48,713 bases of DNA, taken from NCBI GenBank assembly GCA_020849855.1, contig JADZFO010000028.1:1-48713 (forward strand), given 5' to 3'. The DNA is from a bacterium (GTDB lineage: Bacteria; 4484-113; JAFGCY01). Under the pieces are notes generated by a model, which worked only from the letters and a program-made list of their open reading frames with translations, was not told the origin of the DNA and ran no database searches. Position 1 is the first letter of the stretch; the number at the start of each line of letters is the position of its first letter. Shown here piece after piece: positions 7,123 to 15,697 of this stretch. Made by a program: the position numbers and the translations under genes.

Positions 7123-8331
7123 TCATAGGCGGAAGGGCTCGAAGCTCTGGCCGTTGAAGCGGTAGGCGCCATTCTCCTGGGTGCCCAGCCACAGCACACC
7201 CTCGCGGTCCAGGTGCATGGAGATCACCGCAATTTCGCCCTGCTCGTTCTTGACCGGATAGCGTACACAGTTCACGCCGTCATAGTGCCAGACGCCGTCG
7301 CCATAGGTCTGCAGCCAGAGGTCACCCTGGGCGTCGCGGGCCGCCGACTGGAAGTAAACGGGGTAGTCCTCGCGCCCCAGTTTGGAAAGGTCCATCCCGG
7401 GCGCGGCAGTGAACTTAAGCTCCGTCTCGCTGCCCCCGCCAGCGGGGCTATCCTCAAAGCGGTAGCGGAAGCTGCTGTTGCTGATCCAGTAATCGCCGTC
7501 CCTGTCCTCAATCACCGCCCGGATGCCGATCTGTCCGCCCTCCGGAGTATAGGTGTGATGAGTTTCACGCAGCCACTGCAGAGACTTTCCGTCGAAGCGG
7601 CACAGGCCGACATTGCCGGTGCCAAGCCAGATGTGGCCTTGCCTGTCCTTGTAGATTGAGTAGACGGCGTTGAAGTTGCTGGCCAGTTGCGGCGCCAGGG
7701 CTTCAAGCTTGTCCTGCACGGGTTGGCGCGGCAGCTCCAGACGGTATAGCGTCGTGCCGTCGTAGCGATAAGGGTTACCCAGCCAGAACCACATATCGCC
7801 GTCCTGCAGGACCCAGTCCTGAGGCGAAGGAGTGTTGGTGGCAACCAGGGTCTCAAAGCCCGAGCCGTCGAAACGGCAGATGCCAGCGTCGGTTGTTATG
7901 TAGAGCCGTCCGGCCTGGTCTTCCTGGAAGTTCCTGATGTTGTTGCTGGGCAAACCCTCAGCGCTCGTGAAACGGCGCAGTTCCTTCCCGTCATAGCGCA
8001 GGGCCCCATCGCCATTGGAGCCGAACCAGTGGTGTCCGTGGATGTCCTGGTAGACGCACCAGATGGAAGCCGGTATCTCCGCCGCGGCTTGCCCCGGGGC
8101 CGTGGCAGACGCCCGGACAGGCATGGCGCTGCAAAGCTGGAAAGAGCTGCTGCGCGTATGCTCCGCCTCCGCAATTGGCCTGCCTGAAGACCTTTCTCCG
8201 GCCGCCCGGCCCTTCACAGCCATTATTCCGGGTGCACCTGGCCTCACAAGACTGCCGACAGCCAGGAGCAGCAGAACGCCGATGATTGCAGCGCGCCATA
8301 GAGGTCGCGCGAAGAGGATTCGCTTAGCCAT
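7123..8331 (-). CDS. Secreted two-component-regulator-type propeller protein without kinase
   Basis: 402 residues. An N-terminal hydrophobic segment (WRAAIIGVLLLLAVGSLV) acts as a signal or anchor. The rest consists of Reg_prop-like repeats with the pattern D..G.LW.GT..G...Y.G (HHWFGSNGDGALRYDGK, RLYITTDAGICRFDG, HIWLGTGNVGLCRFDG, DLWLQTYGDGVWHYDG, VLWLGTQENGAYRFNG). In hybrid sensor kinases such propellers form the periplasmic ligand sensor. Here no histidine kinase, receiver or output domain follows, so it is a stand-alone propeller. The ATG at 8331 follows AAGGTGGTGGG; an in-frame GTG lies 9 bp upstream. It sits just downstream of the thioesterase gene on the same strand. Confidence 0.8.
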   Translation of the reverse strand: MAKRILFARPLWRAAIIGVLLLLAVGSLVRPGAPGIMAVKGRAAGERSSGRPIAEAEHTRSSSFQLCSAMPVRASATAPGQAAAEIPASIWCVYQDIHGHHWFGSNGDGALRYDGKELRRFTSAEGLPSNNIRNFQEDQAGRLYITTDAGICRFDGSGFETLVATNTPSPQDWVLQDGDMWFWLGNPYRYDGTTLYRLELPRQPVQDKLEALAPQLASNFNAVYSIYKDRQGHIWLGTGNVGLCRFDGKSLQWLRETHHTYTPEGGQIGIRAVIEDRDGDYWISNSSFRYRFEDSPAGGGSETELKFTAAPGMDLSKLGREDYPVYFQSAARDAQGDLWLQTYGDGVWHYDGVNCVRYPVKNEQGEIAVISMHLDREGVLWLGTQENGAYRFNGQSFEPFRL

Positions 8332-8388
8332 ACCCACCACCTTGATTTTCAGCCCTGCTGAGCAGGACGGGAGTTTGTGGCTGTACGT

Positions 8389-8877
8389 TTAGCCCTGTTT
8401 GCGCAGCTCCAGACGAGCCAGCATGTGCTCCTTGATCAGCTTGGCGTGCTCCCACTCGCGTCGGTCGGTCTCGTCATCAAGCGGGATCATCGGCAGCACG
8501 GTGGGCTTGGAGTTGCTGTCGAGGCCCACGATGGTGAAATAGCCCTCGCAGCAGTAGAAGCGGTCGCCGGTGGTGATGTCCTGGGCATGCACGGAGCAGA
8601 AGGCCACGCAGCTTGTGTTGCCCACGTAGACCACCCGCGCCGTCAGCTCAACCATCTGGCCGTGGCGGATCGGGCTGTTGAAGGCGATGGCGTCAATGCT
8701 GGCAGTCACGCAGGGCCGGCGGCTCCAGCGCGATACGCACAGCGCGGTGCAGATGTCCATCAGGGCGACCAGCTTGCCGCCGAACATCACACCGTTGGGG
8801 TTGAGGTCGCCGGGAAAGACGATCTCGTACATGGTCAGCGGCTCAGCCGCCCGGGTTTCACGCTGCGGGGTATCCAT
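8389..8877 (-). CDS. Acyl-CoA thioesterase, hotdog fold
   Basis: 162 residues matching the YciA/ACOT-type hotdog thioesterases, which hydrolyse acyl-CoA thioesters to free acid and CoA. Visible marks are the substrate-side loop DLNPNGVMFGGKLVALMD (family pattern N..G.lfGG.ll..mD), the strand ITASID-like CVTASIDAIAFNSPI, and GQMVELTARVVYVG. The size is normal for a single hotdog domain. The frame is open 23 codons further upstream, but that stretch is Arg/Pro/Ser-rich. The start at 8877 is preceded by TACAAT 8 bp away, consistent with leaderless transcription. Confidence 0.85.
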   Translation of the reverse strand: MDTPQRETRAAEPLTMYEIVFPGDLNPNGVMFGGKLVALMDICTALCVSRWSRRPCVTASIDAIAFNSPIRHGQMVELTARVVYVGNTSCVAFCSVHAQDITTGDRFYCCEGYFTIVGLDSNSKPTVLPMIPLDDETDRREWEHAKLIKEHMLARLELRKQG

Positions 8878-8885
8878 CAGGCGGG

Positions 8886-8891
8886 ATTGTA
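8886..8891 (-). promoter_or_regulatory. Candidate -10 (TACAAT) 8 bp before the thioesterase ATG
   Basis: A TACAAT hexamer on the minus strand, with an 8-bp gap to the start codon. The same hexamer and gap precede the saccharopine-dehydrogenase-like gene (28672-28677). No good -35 is seen. Confidence 0.45.
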
Positions 8892-8949
8892 GCGGGCGTC
8901 GCGGCGGCGGGGGCGGCGTGCTGCGACTGCTGCTGCGGGGCCGCAAAGC

Positions 8950-8978
8950 TTGCCGCCCATCCCGCGCGGGGCTAGAAT
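8950..8978 (+). promoter_or_regulatory. Promoter of the small lipoprotein gene
   Basis: TTGCCG at 8950-8955, a 17-bp spacer and TAGAAT at 8973-8978. This leaves a leader of about 25 nt containing GAGGAGG (8996-9002), 7 nt before the ATG. It is a conventional leadered promoter, unlike several neighbours. Confidence 0.55.
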
Positions 8979-9009
8979 ACTCTTCCTAGCCATTTGAGGA
9001 GGCTCCAAA

Positions 9010-9390
9010 ATGATCGCACGCAAGGCCCTGCTGTATGTGGCGGCCCTCGTCGTTTTCGCCCTGCTGACCAGCTGCGACGTGCTGAAGCAGAACATCGCCA
9101 CCAGTGGCCCCAAGCGCTACAAGGTCCAGCTGACCCAGTGCCTGGAAGACGCGCGCCGCGAGATCGACCAGGACGGCGAGCCCCGCGAGGTGACTGTCAC
9201 CCAGCTCAAGGAGATCCTGACCAACTACGAGAAGGAAATGAGCAGCTTCGGCTCCTACATGGCCGCCAAGGAAGCCGCCGACTTTATCGACCAGGCCCGG
9301 GCCGACCAGGCGAACTCCTTCAAGCTCTACCAGGAAGCCAAGCTGAAGATCGACCGGGTGCTTGACGCCCTGCAAACAGAGGTCAAGTAA
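9010..9390 (+). CDS. Small helical lipoprotein
   Basis: 126 residues. The signal peptide is MIARKALLYVAALVVFALL followed by lipobox LTSC with the acylated cysteine near position 22. The mature part is charged and helical (alternating Glu, Lys, Gln), with no Cys or catalytic motif. The start has an excellent ribosome-binding site, GAGGAGG. The end overlaps the probable TTG start of the radical SAM gene. Family and role are not recognised; a periplasmic or outer-membrane helical anchor is possible. Confidence 0.75.
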   Translation: MIARKALLYVAALVVFALLTSCDVLKQNIATSGPKRYKVQLTQCLEDARREIDQDGEPREVTVTQLKEILTNYEKEMSSFGSYMAAKEAADFIDQARADQANSFKLYQEAKLKIDRVLDALQTEVK

Positions 9391-11542
9391 GATCGCCCGC
9401 CTGCAGGACAGCCAGACGCCGCCGGGCCACGCGCCCTTCTCTCCGCGCAGCGGAGGAGCAGAGCTGTATGAGCAGCTGGTCCGGCCGCGTCTGCTTGAAC
9501 TGCGCAAGCCCGCGCGCTATATCGGTGAGGAGCAGGGCCAGATCCGCCGGGACTGGGACAATTGCCCGGCCGGCGGCGCGCCTTTCCGCCTGGCCTACAG
9601 CTTCCCCGACCTCTACGAGATCGGCATGAGCTACCACGGGCGCGAGCTGATTTATCAGCGTATCAACGCCCGGCCGGATGCCATCTGCGAACGGGTCTTT
9701 GTGCCCGACCGCGACATGGAAAGCCTGCTGCGCGAGACCGGCGCCCCGCTGTTCAGCCTGGAGTCCAAGCGGCCCCTGCGCAGCTTTGACGCCGTCGGCA
9801 TCAGTTTCACTTATGAACTGGCCTATCCCAGCGCTCTGCTGCTGCTGGAGCTGGGCGGCATCGCGCTGTACAGCGCGGAGCGCGGCGAGGACGACCCCTT
9901 CGTCATCGCCGGTGGCCAGTGCATGTGCAACCCCGAGCCCATTGCGCCCTTCTTCGACATCGTCTGCAACGGCGAGGGCGAAGAAACCCTGGACGCCATC
10001 ATCGATTCCCTGAAGGCCAGCCGCGGCCGGCCGCGCGCCGAGCGCCTGCTGGAGCTGGCCACCCTGCAGGGCGTCTATATCCCCTCGCTCTACGAGCCGC
10101 TGCATGACGAGAACGGGCGCCTGCTGGGCACCCGGCCCAGCCAGCCCGGCCTGCCGCTGCGTATCCAGCGGCGCTATGTGACGGACTTCGCCTCCACCAT
10201 GCCGCCGACCCGGCCGGTGCTGCCCTACATCGAAGTCCCCTCCGACAAGGTCTACCTTGAAGTCATGCGCGGCTGCCCACAGGGCTGCCGCTTCTGCCAG
10301 GCGGGCTACATCACCCGGCCGGCGCGGGCCCGCCCGGTGGAACTGCTGGCGCAGGCCGCGGCGGAGCTGGTGGCCAACACCGGCGCGGATGAGGTCTCGC
10401 TGATGAGCCTCTCCACCCTGGACCACCCGCAGGTCTTTGACATGATCGAGGCGGTCAAGGCCGCTGTTCCTGAGGATGTCAGCGTCGGCCTGCCTTCCCT
10501 GCGCGCCGACCGTATGAGCGCCGAGCTGGCCAACATGATGCGCAAGAAGCGCGAGTCCAGCCTGACCATCGCCGTCGAGGCCGGCTCAGACGCCGCCCGC
10601 CGCGCGATCCGCAAGGGCGTCACCGAAGAGGACGTCCTGCACACCTTCGACTTTCTAATGGCCGCCGGCTGGCACAAGTTCAAGCTCTACTTCATGATGG
10701 GCTTCGCCGGCGAGCCGCTCAGCGCGATGGATGACATCGCCGGCCTGGTCGCCAAGATCATGGACCTGGCCCGCGCCAAGGGCTACCGCCGTCCGCGCCT
10801 GGTCATCTCCTGTAGTGTGCTGGTGCCCAAGCCGCACAGCCCTCTGCAGTGGCAGGGCATGGAACGGCCGGAGCAGACCCGCGAGAAGCAGCGGCGCCTG
10901 AAGTTCCTGCTGGCGCGCTTTGGACGCAGCGTGGAGTTCAAGCATCACGATTCGGCCGAGAGCGTCATCGAAACTCTGGTCAGCCGCGGCGGACGCGAGA
11001 TCGCCGCGGTGGTTTACAGCGCCTTCCGCCTCGGCCAGAGCCTGCCCAGCGACTACTTCAGCTACTCCGCCTGGGCGGAGGCCTGCGCTGAGCATGGCAT
11101 CGACATTGAGCACGAAGTGCACCGCGAGCGCGAGTATGACGAGGCCCTGCCCTGGGACCACGTTTCCCGCGGCGTCGGGCGCAAGTACCTCTGGCGCGAA
11201 TGGGAGTACTACCACTCCGGCGATGCCAACCCGGCCTGCCATGTGGAGTGCACATCCTGCGGCCTGGGCTGCAATGCGCCGGTCTTTGACCCGGACAGCC
11301 GGGCGGTGCCGGCCGGCCTGAAGGACTATTTCGGCCGGGTAGCCGCCAGCGCTGCCGCCGAGATGCGCGGCCTGCGCCCCTTCAGCCCGGTCTATCCCGA
11401 GGACCTCGATCCCGTGTACGAAGACGGGATCGAGCTTAGCGGCCTGGTCCGGCCGCGGGTAGCTATCCAGCGCCGCGGCACCTCCGAGAGCCAGCTCGTG
11501 GATACCCGCCCGCCAGGGGAGCCATCTGATGGACAGGCCTGA
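9362..11542 (+). CDS. Radical SAM protein of the TIGR03960 type with N-terminal B12-binding-like domain
   Basis: The core carries the radical SAM cluster motif CPQGCRFC (C305, C309, C312 from the TTG start), which binds a 4Fe-4S cluster for reductive cleavage of S-adenosylmethionine. The N-terminal half matches this family's pattern (KPARYIGEE, AYSFPDLYEIGMSYHG, PLFSLESKRPL, GGQCMCNPEPIAPFFD, GEGEE), similar to cobalamin-binding folds. The C-terminus has a further cysteine group (CHVECTSCGLGC). The family substrate is unknown; in many genomes it precedes or is fused to a DUF2344 protein, absent here. The TTG at 9362 lies inside the lipoprotein gene. An alternative is translation from near 9464 (in-frame CTG) behind GGAGGA at 9452-9457. 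Confidence 0.85.
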   Translation: MTPCKQRSSKIARLQDSQTPPGHAPFSPRSGGAELYEQLVRPRLLELRKPARYIGEEQGQIRRDWDNCPAGGAPFRLAYSFPDLYEIGMSYHGRELIYQRINARPDAICERVFVPDRDMESLLRETGAPLFSLESKRPLRSFDAVGISFTYELAYPSALLLLELGGIALYSAERGEDDPFVIAGGQCMCNPEPIAPFFDIVCNGEGEETLDAIIDSLKASRGRPRAERLLELATLQGVYIPSLYEPLHDENGRLLGTRPSQPGLPLRIQRRYVTDFASTMPPTRPVLPYIEVPSDKVYLEVMRGCPQGCRFCQAGYITRPARARPVELLAQAAAELVANTGADEVSLMSLSTLDHPQVFDMIEAVKAAVPEDVSVGLPSLRADRMSAELANMMRKKRESSLTIAVEAGSDAARRAIRKGVTEEDVLHTFDFLMAAGWHKFKLYFMMGFAGEPLSAMDDIAGLVAKIMDLARAKGYRRPRLVISCSVLVPKPHSPLQWQGMERPEQTREKQRRLKFLLARFGRSVEFKHHDSAESVIETLVSRGGREIAAVVYSAFRLGQSLPSDYFSYSAWAEACAEHGIDIEHEVHREREYDEALPWDHVSRGVGRKYLWREWEYYHSGDANPACHVECTSCGLGCNAPVFDPDSRAVPAGLKDYFGRVAASAAAEMRGLRPFSPVYPEDLDPVYEDGIELSGLVRPRVAIQRRGTSESQLVDTRPPGEPSDGQA

Positions 11543-11864
11543 TCAGCCGGCAGAAGCCGCCCCGGATCCAGGCACACAGCCCGCCGAGCGCGGACCGACT
11601 GCGGATGAGCTGCTGCGCCAGGAGCTGGCGGAGCTTGAACTGCAGCGCTCGCAGCGCCCCCGGGCCGCCGCTCCCCAGCGCCGCGGCTGGCTTTTGCTGC
11701 TGGCGGCTCTTGTCGGCATAGCCACAGCTGCTGTGTACTACCTGCAGTCCCAGCGCGAGCCGGACAAGATGGAGCTGCTGCGCTTTGTGTCGCTTTATCT
11801 GACCCTGCCGCTCTCGATGTCCGTGCTGCTGCTCTTTGCCTACTTCACCTACCCGAAGCGCTAG
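11529..11864 (+). CDS. Small two-helix membrane protein
   Basis: 111 residues. A hydrophilic Pro/Glu/Gln/Arg-rich N-terminal half is followed by two transmembrane segments (WLLLLAALVGIATAAVYYL and LYLTLPLSMSVLLLFAYF) and a short basic end. Its ATG overlaps the end of the radical SAM gene by 14 bp and follows GGGGAGCC, so the two are probably cotranscribed. The family is not recognised. Confidence 0.65.
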   Translation: MDRPDQPAEAAPDPGTQPAERGPTADELLRQELAELELQRSQRPRAAAPQRRGWLLLLAALVGIATAAVYYLQSQREPDKMELLRFVSLYLTLPLSMSVLLLFAYFTYPKR

Positions 11865-11867
11865 CCG

Positions 11868-12281
11868 CTACCAGATCGGATACTGCATGTCCCAGGGTGG
11901 CTCGTCGCGGCTCTGGGTGTCCAGCGGCGCGCTGAAGCGCAGCCCCGCAGCTTCGCCGCTGCCTGCCGCGACAGGATCCTGGCGGAAGAGCGAGTCAATC
12001 CCCGTGCCTTCGCCGCAAACCGGGCAGAGCTGGCGGCCCACATCGCGGTAGTTCAGGCGCGAGCGGCAGTGCGGGCAGCGCAGGCCGCTGTCCGATGCCG
12101 GGTCCGCCGCTTCCGCTGACTCCGGCGGGATACTCGCGCCATTGCTGCTGCTGGCTAGCGGCGGCCCCAGCCCTGAGCTGCACAGCACACAGAGGGCCGC
12201 TTCCCGCTCCGCCGGCAGGGCTGCCGCACAGCGCAGGCAGAAACGGCCGCCTGTGTCCTCAGTGCGGCTTGCATCCGGCAT
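11868..12281 (-). CDS. Zinc-ribbon protein
   Basis: 137 residues with two zinc-ribbon-like units. The N-terminal one has FCLRC...LCVLC, and the second has RCPHCRSRL...LCPVCGEG. Eight cysteines in CxxC pairs could bind two Zn ions. The linker is Ser/Ala/Pro-rich and the C-terminal tail ends DMQYPIW. It is convergent with the small membrane protein, with 3 bp between stop codons. A TATAAG hexamer 7 bp before the ATG suggests a leaderless transcript. The partner and role are unknown. Confidence 0.65.
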   Translation of the reverse strand: MPDASRTEDTGGRFCLRCAAALPAEREAALCVLCSSGLGPPLASSSNGASIPPESAEAADPASDSGLRCPHCRSRLNYRDVGRQLCPVCGEGTGIDSLFRQDPVAAGSGEAAGLRFSAPLDTQSRDEPPWDMQYPIW

Positions 12282-12288
12282 CTGCTTA

Positions 12289-12294
12289 CTTATA
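12289..12294 (-). promoter_or_regulatory. Candidate -10 (TATAAG) 7 bp before the zinc-ribbon gene
   Basis: TATAAG on the minus strand with a 7-bp gap to the ATG at 12281. There is no room for a Shine-Dalgarno leader if this hexamer is used. Confidence 0.4.
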
Positions 12295-12317
12295 CCCGCG
12301 CGCTCGGCGCGCCGGGC

Positions 12318-12932
12318 CTATTCCTCCGGCGCGCTGGGCAGGGGCTTGCCTTCCGGCTCGATGATCTGGTCGATCAGGCCATAGCGCTTGGACTCCTCCG
12401 CGGTCATGAAGTTGTCGCGGTCGGTGTCCTTCTCAATCGTCTTATAGCTCTGGCCCGTGTGCCGCGCCAGGATCTCGTTGAGGCGCTTCTTGGTCGCCAG
12501 CATTTCCTTGGCGTGGATCTCGATGTCGCTGGCCTGGCCGCGGAAACCGCCCCAGGGCTGGTGGATCATCACCTTGGCATTGGGCAGGGCATAGCGCTTG
12601 CCCGGCGCTCCGCCGGCCAGCAGCACGGCGCCCATGCTGGCCGCCAGACCGACGCAGATCGTGGAGACCTGTGGCTTGATCAGCTGCATCGTGTCATAAA
12701 TCGCCAGGCCGTCCACCACGGAGCCGCCCGGGCTGTTGACGTAGATGTCGATGTCCTTGGAGCTGTCTTCCTTCTCCAGGAAAAGCAGCTGCGCGATGAC
12801 AGCATTGGCCACGGCGTCGTTGATCGCCGAACCGATGAAGATAATGCGGTCCTTGAGCAGGCGGCTGTAAATGTCATAGGCGCGCTCGCCAAAATTGCTC
12901 TGCTCAATAACGACCGGGACGTAATACGGCAT
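12318..12932 (-). CDS. clpP: ATP-dependent Clp protease proteolytic subunit ClpP
   Basis: 204 residues, normal for ClpP. The serine protease triad is visible: S99 in [10 protein letters not shown]124 in MIHQPWGG and D173 in DTDRDNFM. The NSPGGSV oxyanion loop is at about 66-72. ClpP forms a double heptamer that degrades proteins fed by ClpX or ClpA-type ATPases; no such ATPase lies next to it here. The ATG follows GAGGGAGGGAAGAC, a strong ribosome-binding site. Confidence 0.97.
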   Translation of the reverse strand: MPYYVPVVIEQSNFGERAYDIYSRLLKDRIIFIGSAINDAVANAVIAQLLFLEKEDSSKDIDIYVNSPGGSVVDGLAIYDTMQLIKPQVSTICVGLAASMGAVLLAGGAPGKRYALPNAKVMIHQPWGGFRGQASDIEIHAKEMLATKKRLNEILARHTGQSYKTIEKDTDRDNFMTAEESKRYGLIDQIIEPEGKPLPSAPEE

Positions 12933-13014
12933 GTCTTCCCTCCCTCAGGGGTGGATATGCTACCACCCGCAGCCGGGTCCTTAACTTATCGGCAGGCTGC
13001 CCGCGCGCGCCAGC

Positions 13015-13614
13015 CTAGCTGAGCTGGCCATCCTTAAGCAGGCCGTTCAGGGCCTTGAACTGCGCATGCTCCTTGCTGCGGGCCCACTCAAAGCCGACGC
13101 TCTCGTGGTTTGTCATCACGGCACCGGCGCTTTCCATCCGCCGCAGGCCCATCTCGCGGTACTCACTGCCGCGGCCGGAGACGGCCTCCCAGCAGACATG
13201 CACAGCGCTGCCCTGCTCCAGCAGGGGCAGAACGGTCTGCATGACGCAGACATGCGTCTCGATGCCCGCCACCACAATCTGCCGGCCATCCGGGGCCAGG
13301 CCTGGGCGGGCCTCAGCCAGGGCCTGCATGAAGCCGCTGTCGCCGGCGCAGCCAAAGGCCAGCTTCTCGATGAAGAACTTCGGCACAGTCAGCTCGTCAT
13401 AGGCCGCGCGGACTTCCGGATGCGTGGGGCCAAGCCCCTTGGGGTACTGCTCGGTCAGGATCACCGGCGCACCGAAAAGCTCCGCCAGGCGCAGCAGGCG
13501 GATGGTGGCGTCGATCACCAGGCGCGAACGGTGCACCATCTCGATCAGCTTGCCCTGCAGGTCGATGGCGACCACCACGCTGCGGCTGCTGTCCAGCAGT
13601 TCAGTGCGCTTCAT
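13015..13614 (-). CDS. Isochorismatase/nicotinamidase-family cysteine hydrolase
   Basis: 199 residues of the YcaC-like branch. The catalytic triad is visible as D18 (VVAIDLQG), K84 (FIEKLAFGC) and C123 (GIETHVCVMQT), with the cis-peptide region just before the cysteine. The family hydrolyses amides or vinyl ethers of small molecules, and the substrate cannot be read from sequence. A perfect TATAAT at 13632-13637 and GAGGTGAAG before the ATG give it its own leadered promoter. Confidence 0.88.
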   Translation of the reverse strand: MKRTELLDSSRSVVVAIDLQGKLIEMVHRSRLVIDATIRLLRLAELFGAPVILTEQYPKGLGPTHPEVRAAYDELTVPKFFIEKLAFGCAGDSGFMQALAEARPGLAPDGRQIVVAGIETHVCVMQTVLPLLEQGSAVHVCWEAVSGRGSEYREMGLRRMESAGAVMTNHESVGFEWARSKEHAQFKALNGLLKDGQLS

Positions 13615-13631
13615 GCTTCACCTCGGCGCGG

Positions 13632-13637
13632 ATTATA
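13632..13637 (-). promoter_or_regulatory. TATAAT -10 box for the isochorismatase-family gene
   Basis: A perfect consensus -10 on the minus strand. The 17-nt gap to the ATG holds GAGGTGAAG. The -35 is weak (GTGAAC at 17-bp spacing). Confidence 0.55.
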
Positions 13638-13670
13638 GAGCGCGCGGACCTAAGTTCACGGAGCAAGAGA

Positions 13671-13697
13671 AAGGCCCCCGGACTTGCCGGGGGCCTG
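13671..13697 (-). terminator. Intrinsic terminator of the lipoprotein operon
   Basis: Stem GGCCCCCGG/CCGGGGGCC with a 5-nt loop. On the minus strand it is followed by CCTTTCTCT. It lies 24 bp after the stop of the NHL lipoprotein gene. Confidence 0.75.
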
Positions 13698-13720
13698 CTT
13701 GTGACGCTTTAGCCTGTTGA

Positions 13721-15649
13721 CTAGTTGCTGCTGGTCATCTGCAGCAGGTTGTCCACGGTGACATTGCCAGCCAGGATCTCGACATCGCGGGTCAGGGTGG
13801 TGTAACCGTCAAGGGTGAACACAACCTGATAGGTGCCCGGGGCGAGGTTGGTGAGCTGGAAGTGGCCGATGGAGTCGGTTACGGTGCTCAGGCTGGTACC
13901 GACAACCTGGACATTGACACCGCTCAGGTAAAGGTTGGTGCCGCCGTCAATGATGTTGCCGGAGTAGCCGCCGGTGACAGGCGGGGTGCGCGGGCTGAGG
14001 TTGAAGTCAGCACGCACGGTGGTGTCGGCCAAGACCTGCACGCTGGCGGTGTCGGAGTCATAGTTGAACTTCGTCGCCGTCATGTAATAGGTGCCGGTGC
14101 GCAGGTTGCGGATCAGGTAGTCACCGTTGATGTTGGTGTTGCGGATCGCCAGGGTGCCGAGCTCGGAACCCAGGGACACGCTGGCGCCCTCAAGCGGGGT
14201 GGCGTTGTCCAGGCGGCGCACGGTACCACCGATGTTGCCGTAGCTGCGGTCGGGCAGCTTCTCCTGCAGGTAGCGCAAGTCGTTGACATCAGTGATGTAG
14301 ATATTGCCTTCATAGTCCACCGCCACGTTGGAGGGGGCCAGGAAGGTGCTGCCGGCGCGGCCGCGGGCGCCCGTACCGATCTGGCGGATGAACGAGCCGG
14401 TGCTGCGGTCGAAGACCTGCACGCGGCGGTTACCCGGGTCGCAGATATAGACCTGGTCAGTCAGCGGATCCACGGCCATGCCGGAAGGACCGCCGGCCGT
14501 CAAGTCGGGATCCTCGAGCGCGCCGGTGCCCGGATCAACAGCGGGGTTGATCGCGAAGCTGCCGGGGGCGCCGCCGCCGGACTCGCCGATGACACGGTTG
14601 TAACCAAAGCCGTTCTCAACCCAGCCGCTCATCACATAAGCCGGGGTGACATTGTTCGTATCGAGACGCACGAAGCCAATGCCGACATAGTCGCGGGTGA
14701 AGTTCGCGGCGCCGGCATACAGGGTGTACTGCAGGTCGGCCCGGTTGAACGGGTAGTAGGCGTCGAAGGAGATCTGGCCCAGGTTCACCTGAGTGAAGGG
14801 CGTGATGTCGTTGCCGTCGTTGTAAAGGTCGAAGTCGCCAATCGAGTTGCCAAACTGCTGATGGAAGAAGAGGCCCGGGATAGTTATCGGGTCACCGTTC
14901 TCATCCTCGGTCGGCACGTCGCCGTTCTCGGTGCTCAGGTAGTCATCGAAGCGGTTCATCATCACGCCGGCGCGGGGGAAGTCCGGAATCGGCGCCGACA
15001 GCGGGACATCGACGTCGCAGGTCGTGAAGACCGAGCCGAAGCGGTCGATGGCAATGTCGTACACGGCGATGATCTGGTAGGGCGGCGGCGGCGGACCGGT
15101 GTCCGGCGGGTTGAAGCCCTGACCACCCGGCGGCAGGCCGTCGCGGCGCTGCGGATCGGGGTTCTCGTCATCCTCGCGCGTCGAATCGGGGTCCAGGTTC
15201 GGCGGGTAGATCGTCACCCAGCCCCAGGCACCCACCGGGTCGTGCAGGACGGCCACGTGGTTCGGCAGGAGGTAGGGGGAGCCGCCGGCGACGTCAATCT
15301 CGACGGAGGGCGGGAAGACCGCCAGGCCCTGCACTTCACCAAGGGCCGTGGTGAAGTTCACCAGGGCGCCCTGCTTGTCGTAGCAGTAGACCACAGCGTC
15401 ATCCGCAACATACACATACTGCTGGGAAGCCGCCACACCGCGCAGGTCGCCGAAGCTGCCGCCCGGGGGCAGGAAAGGAGCCGGGGGATCCGGGATGATA
15501 TCCGGGTCCTGCGGGTCGCCGCCTGGCGGACCGTCAGTCGGCGGGAAGTTCGGGGGCGTGGTGGTGCCATCGCCGCCGCCGCAGCTGACGCTGCCAAGCA
15601 CCAGTCCCAGGACCAGCACCAGCAGCCAGATCAGATTCAGTCTTTTCAT
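13721..15649 (-). CDS. Lipoprotein with NHL-type propeller and two carboxypeptidase-regulatory-like domains
   Basis: 642 residues. The signal peptide MKRLNLIWLLVLVLGLVLGS ends in lipobox VSCGGGDG, then comes a Pro/Gly/Asp-rich linker (PPNFPPTDGPPGGDP). The central part has NHL-like strands (GMAVDPLTDQVYICDPGNRRVQVFD, split by family logic into G-[MV]-AVD and RVQVFD; NVAVDYEGNIYITD). The C-terminus carries two CarboxypepD_reg-like sandwiches (IGGTVRRLDNATPLEGASVSL and YSGNIIDGGTNLYLSGVNVQV), which typically help present surface domains. The start follows CAGGTGAAG. It is the second gene of an operon with the PLD-like lipoprotein, 48 bp upstream, and both share the SCGGGDG lipobox context. It is probably a cell-surface binding protein; the ligand is unknown. 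Confidence 0.82.
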   Translation of the reverse strand: MKRLNLIWLLVLVLGLVLGSVSCGGGDGTTTPPNFPPTDGPPGGDPQDPDIIPDPPAPFLPPGGSFGDLRGVAASQQYVYVADDAVVYCYDKQGALVNFTTALGEVQGLAVFPPSVEIDVAGGSPYLLPNHVAVLHDPVGAWGWVTIYPPNLDPDSTREDDENPDPQRRDGLPPGGQGFNPPDTGPPPPPYQIIAVYDIAIDRFGSVFTTCDVDVPLSAPIPDFPRAGVMMNRFDDYLSTENGDVPTEDENGDPITIPGLFFHQQFGNSIGDFDLYNDGNDITPFTQVNLGQISFDAYYPFNRADLQYTLYAGAANFTRDYVGIGFVRLDTNNVTPAYVMSGWVENGFGYNRVIGESGGGAPGSFAINPAVDPGTGALEDPDLTAGGPSGMAVDPLTDQVYICDPGNRRVQVFDRSTGSFIRQIGTGARGRAGSTFLAPSNVAVDYEGNIYITDVNDLRYLQEKLPDRSYGNIGGTVRRLDNATPLEGASVSLGSELGTLAIRNTNINGDYLIRNLRTGTYYMTATKFNYDSDTASVQVLADTTVRADFNLSPRTPPVTGGYSGNIIDGGTNLYLSGVNVQVVGTSLSTVTDSIGHFQLTNLAPGTYQVVFTLDGYTTLTRDVEILAGNVTVDNLLQMTSSN

Positions 15650-15697
15650 TACTTCACCTGCTTGCAAATCATGTTTGCTCTGCACAGCCTGCCGGGC

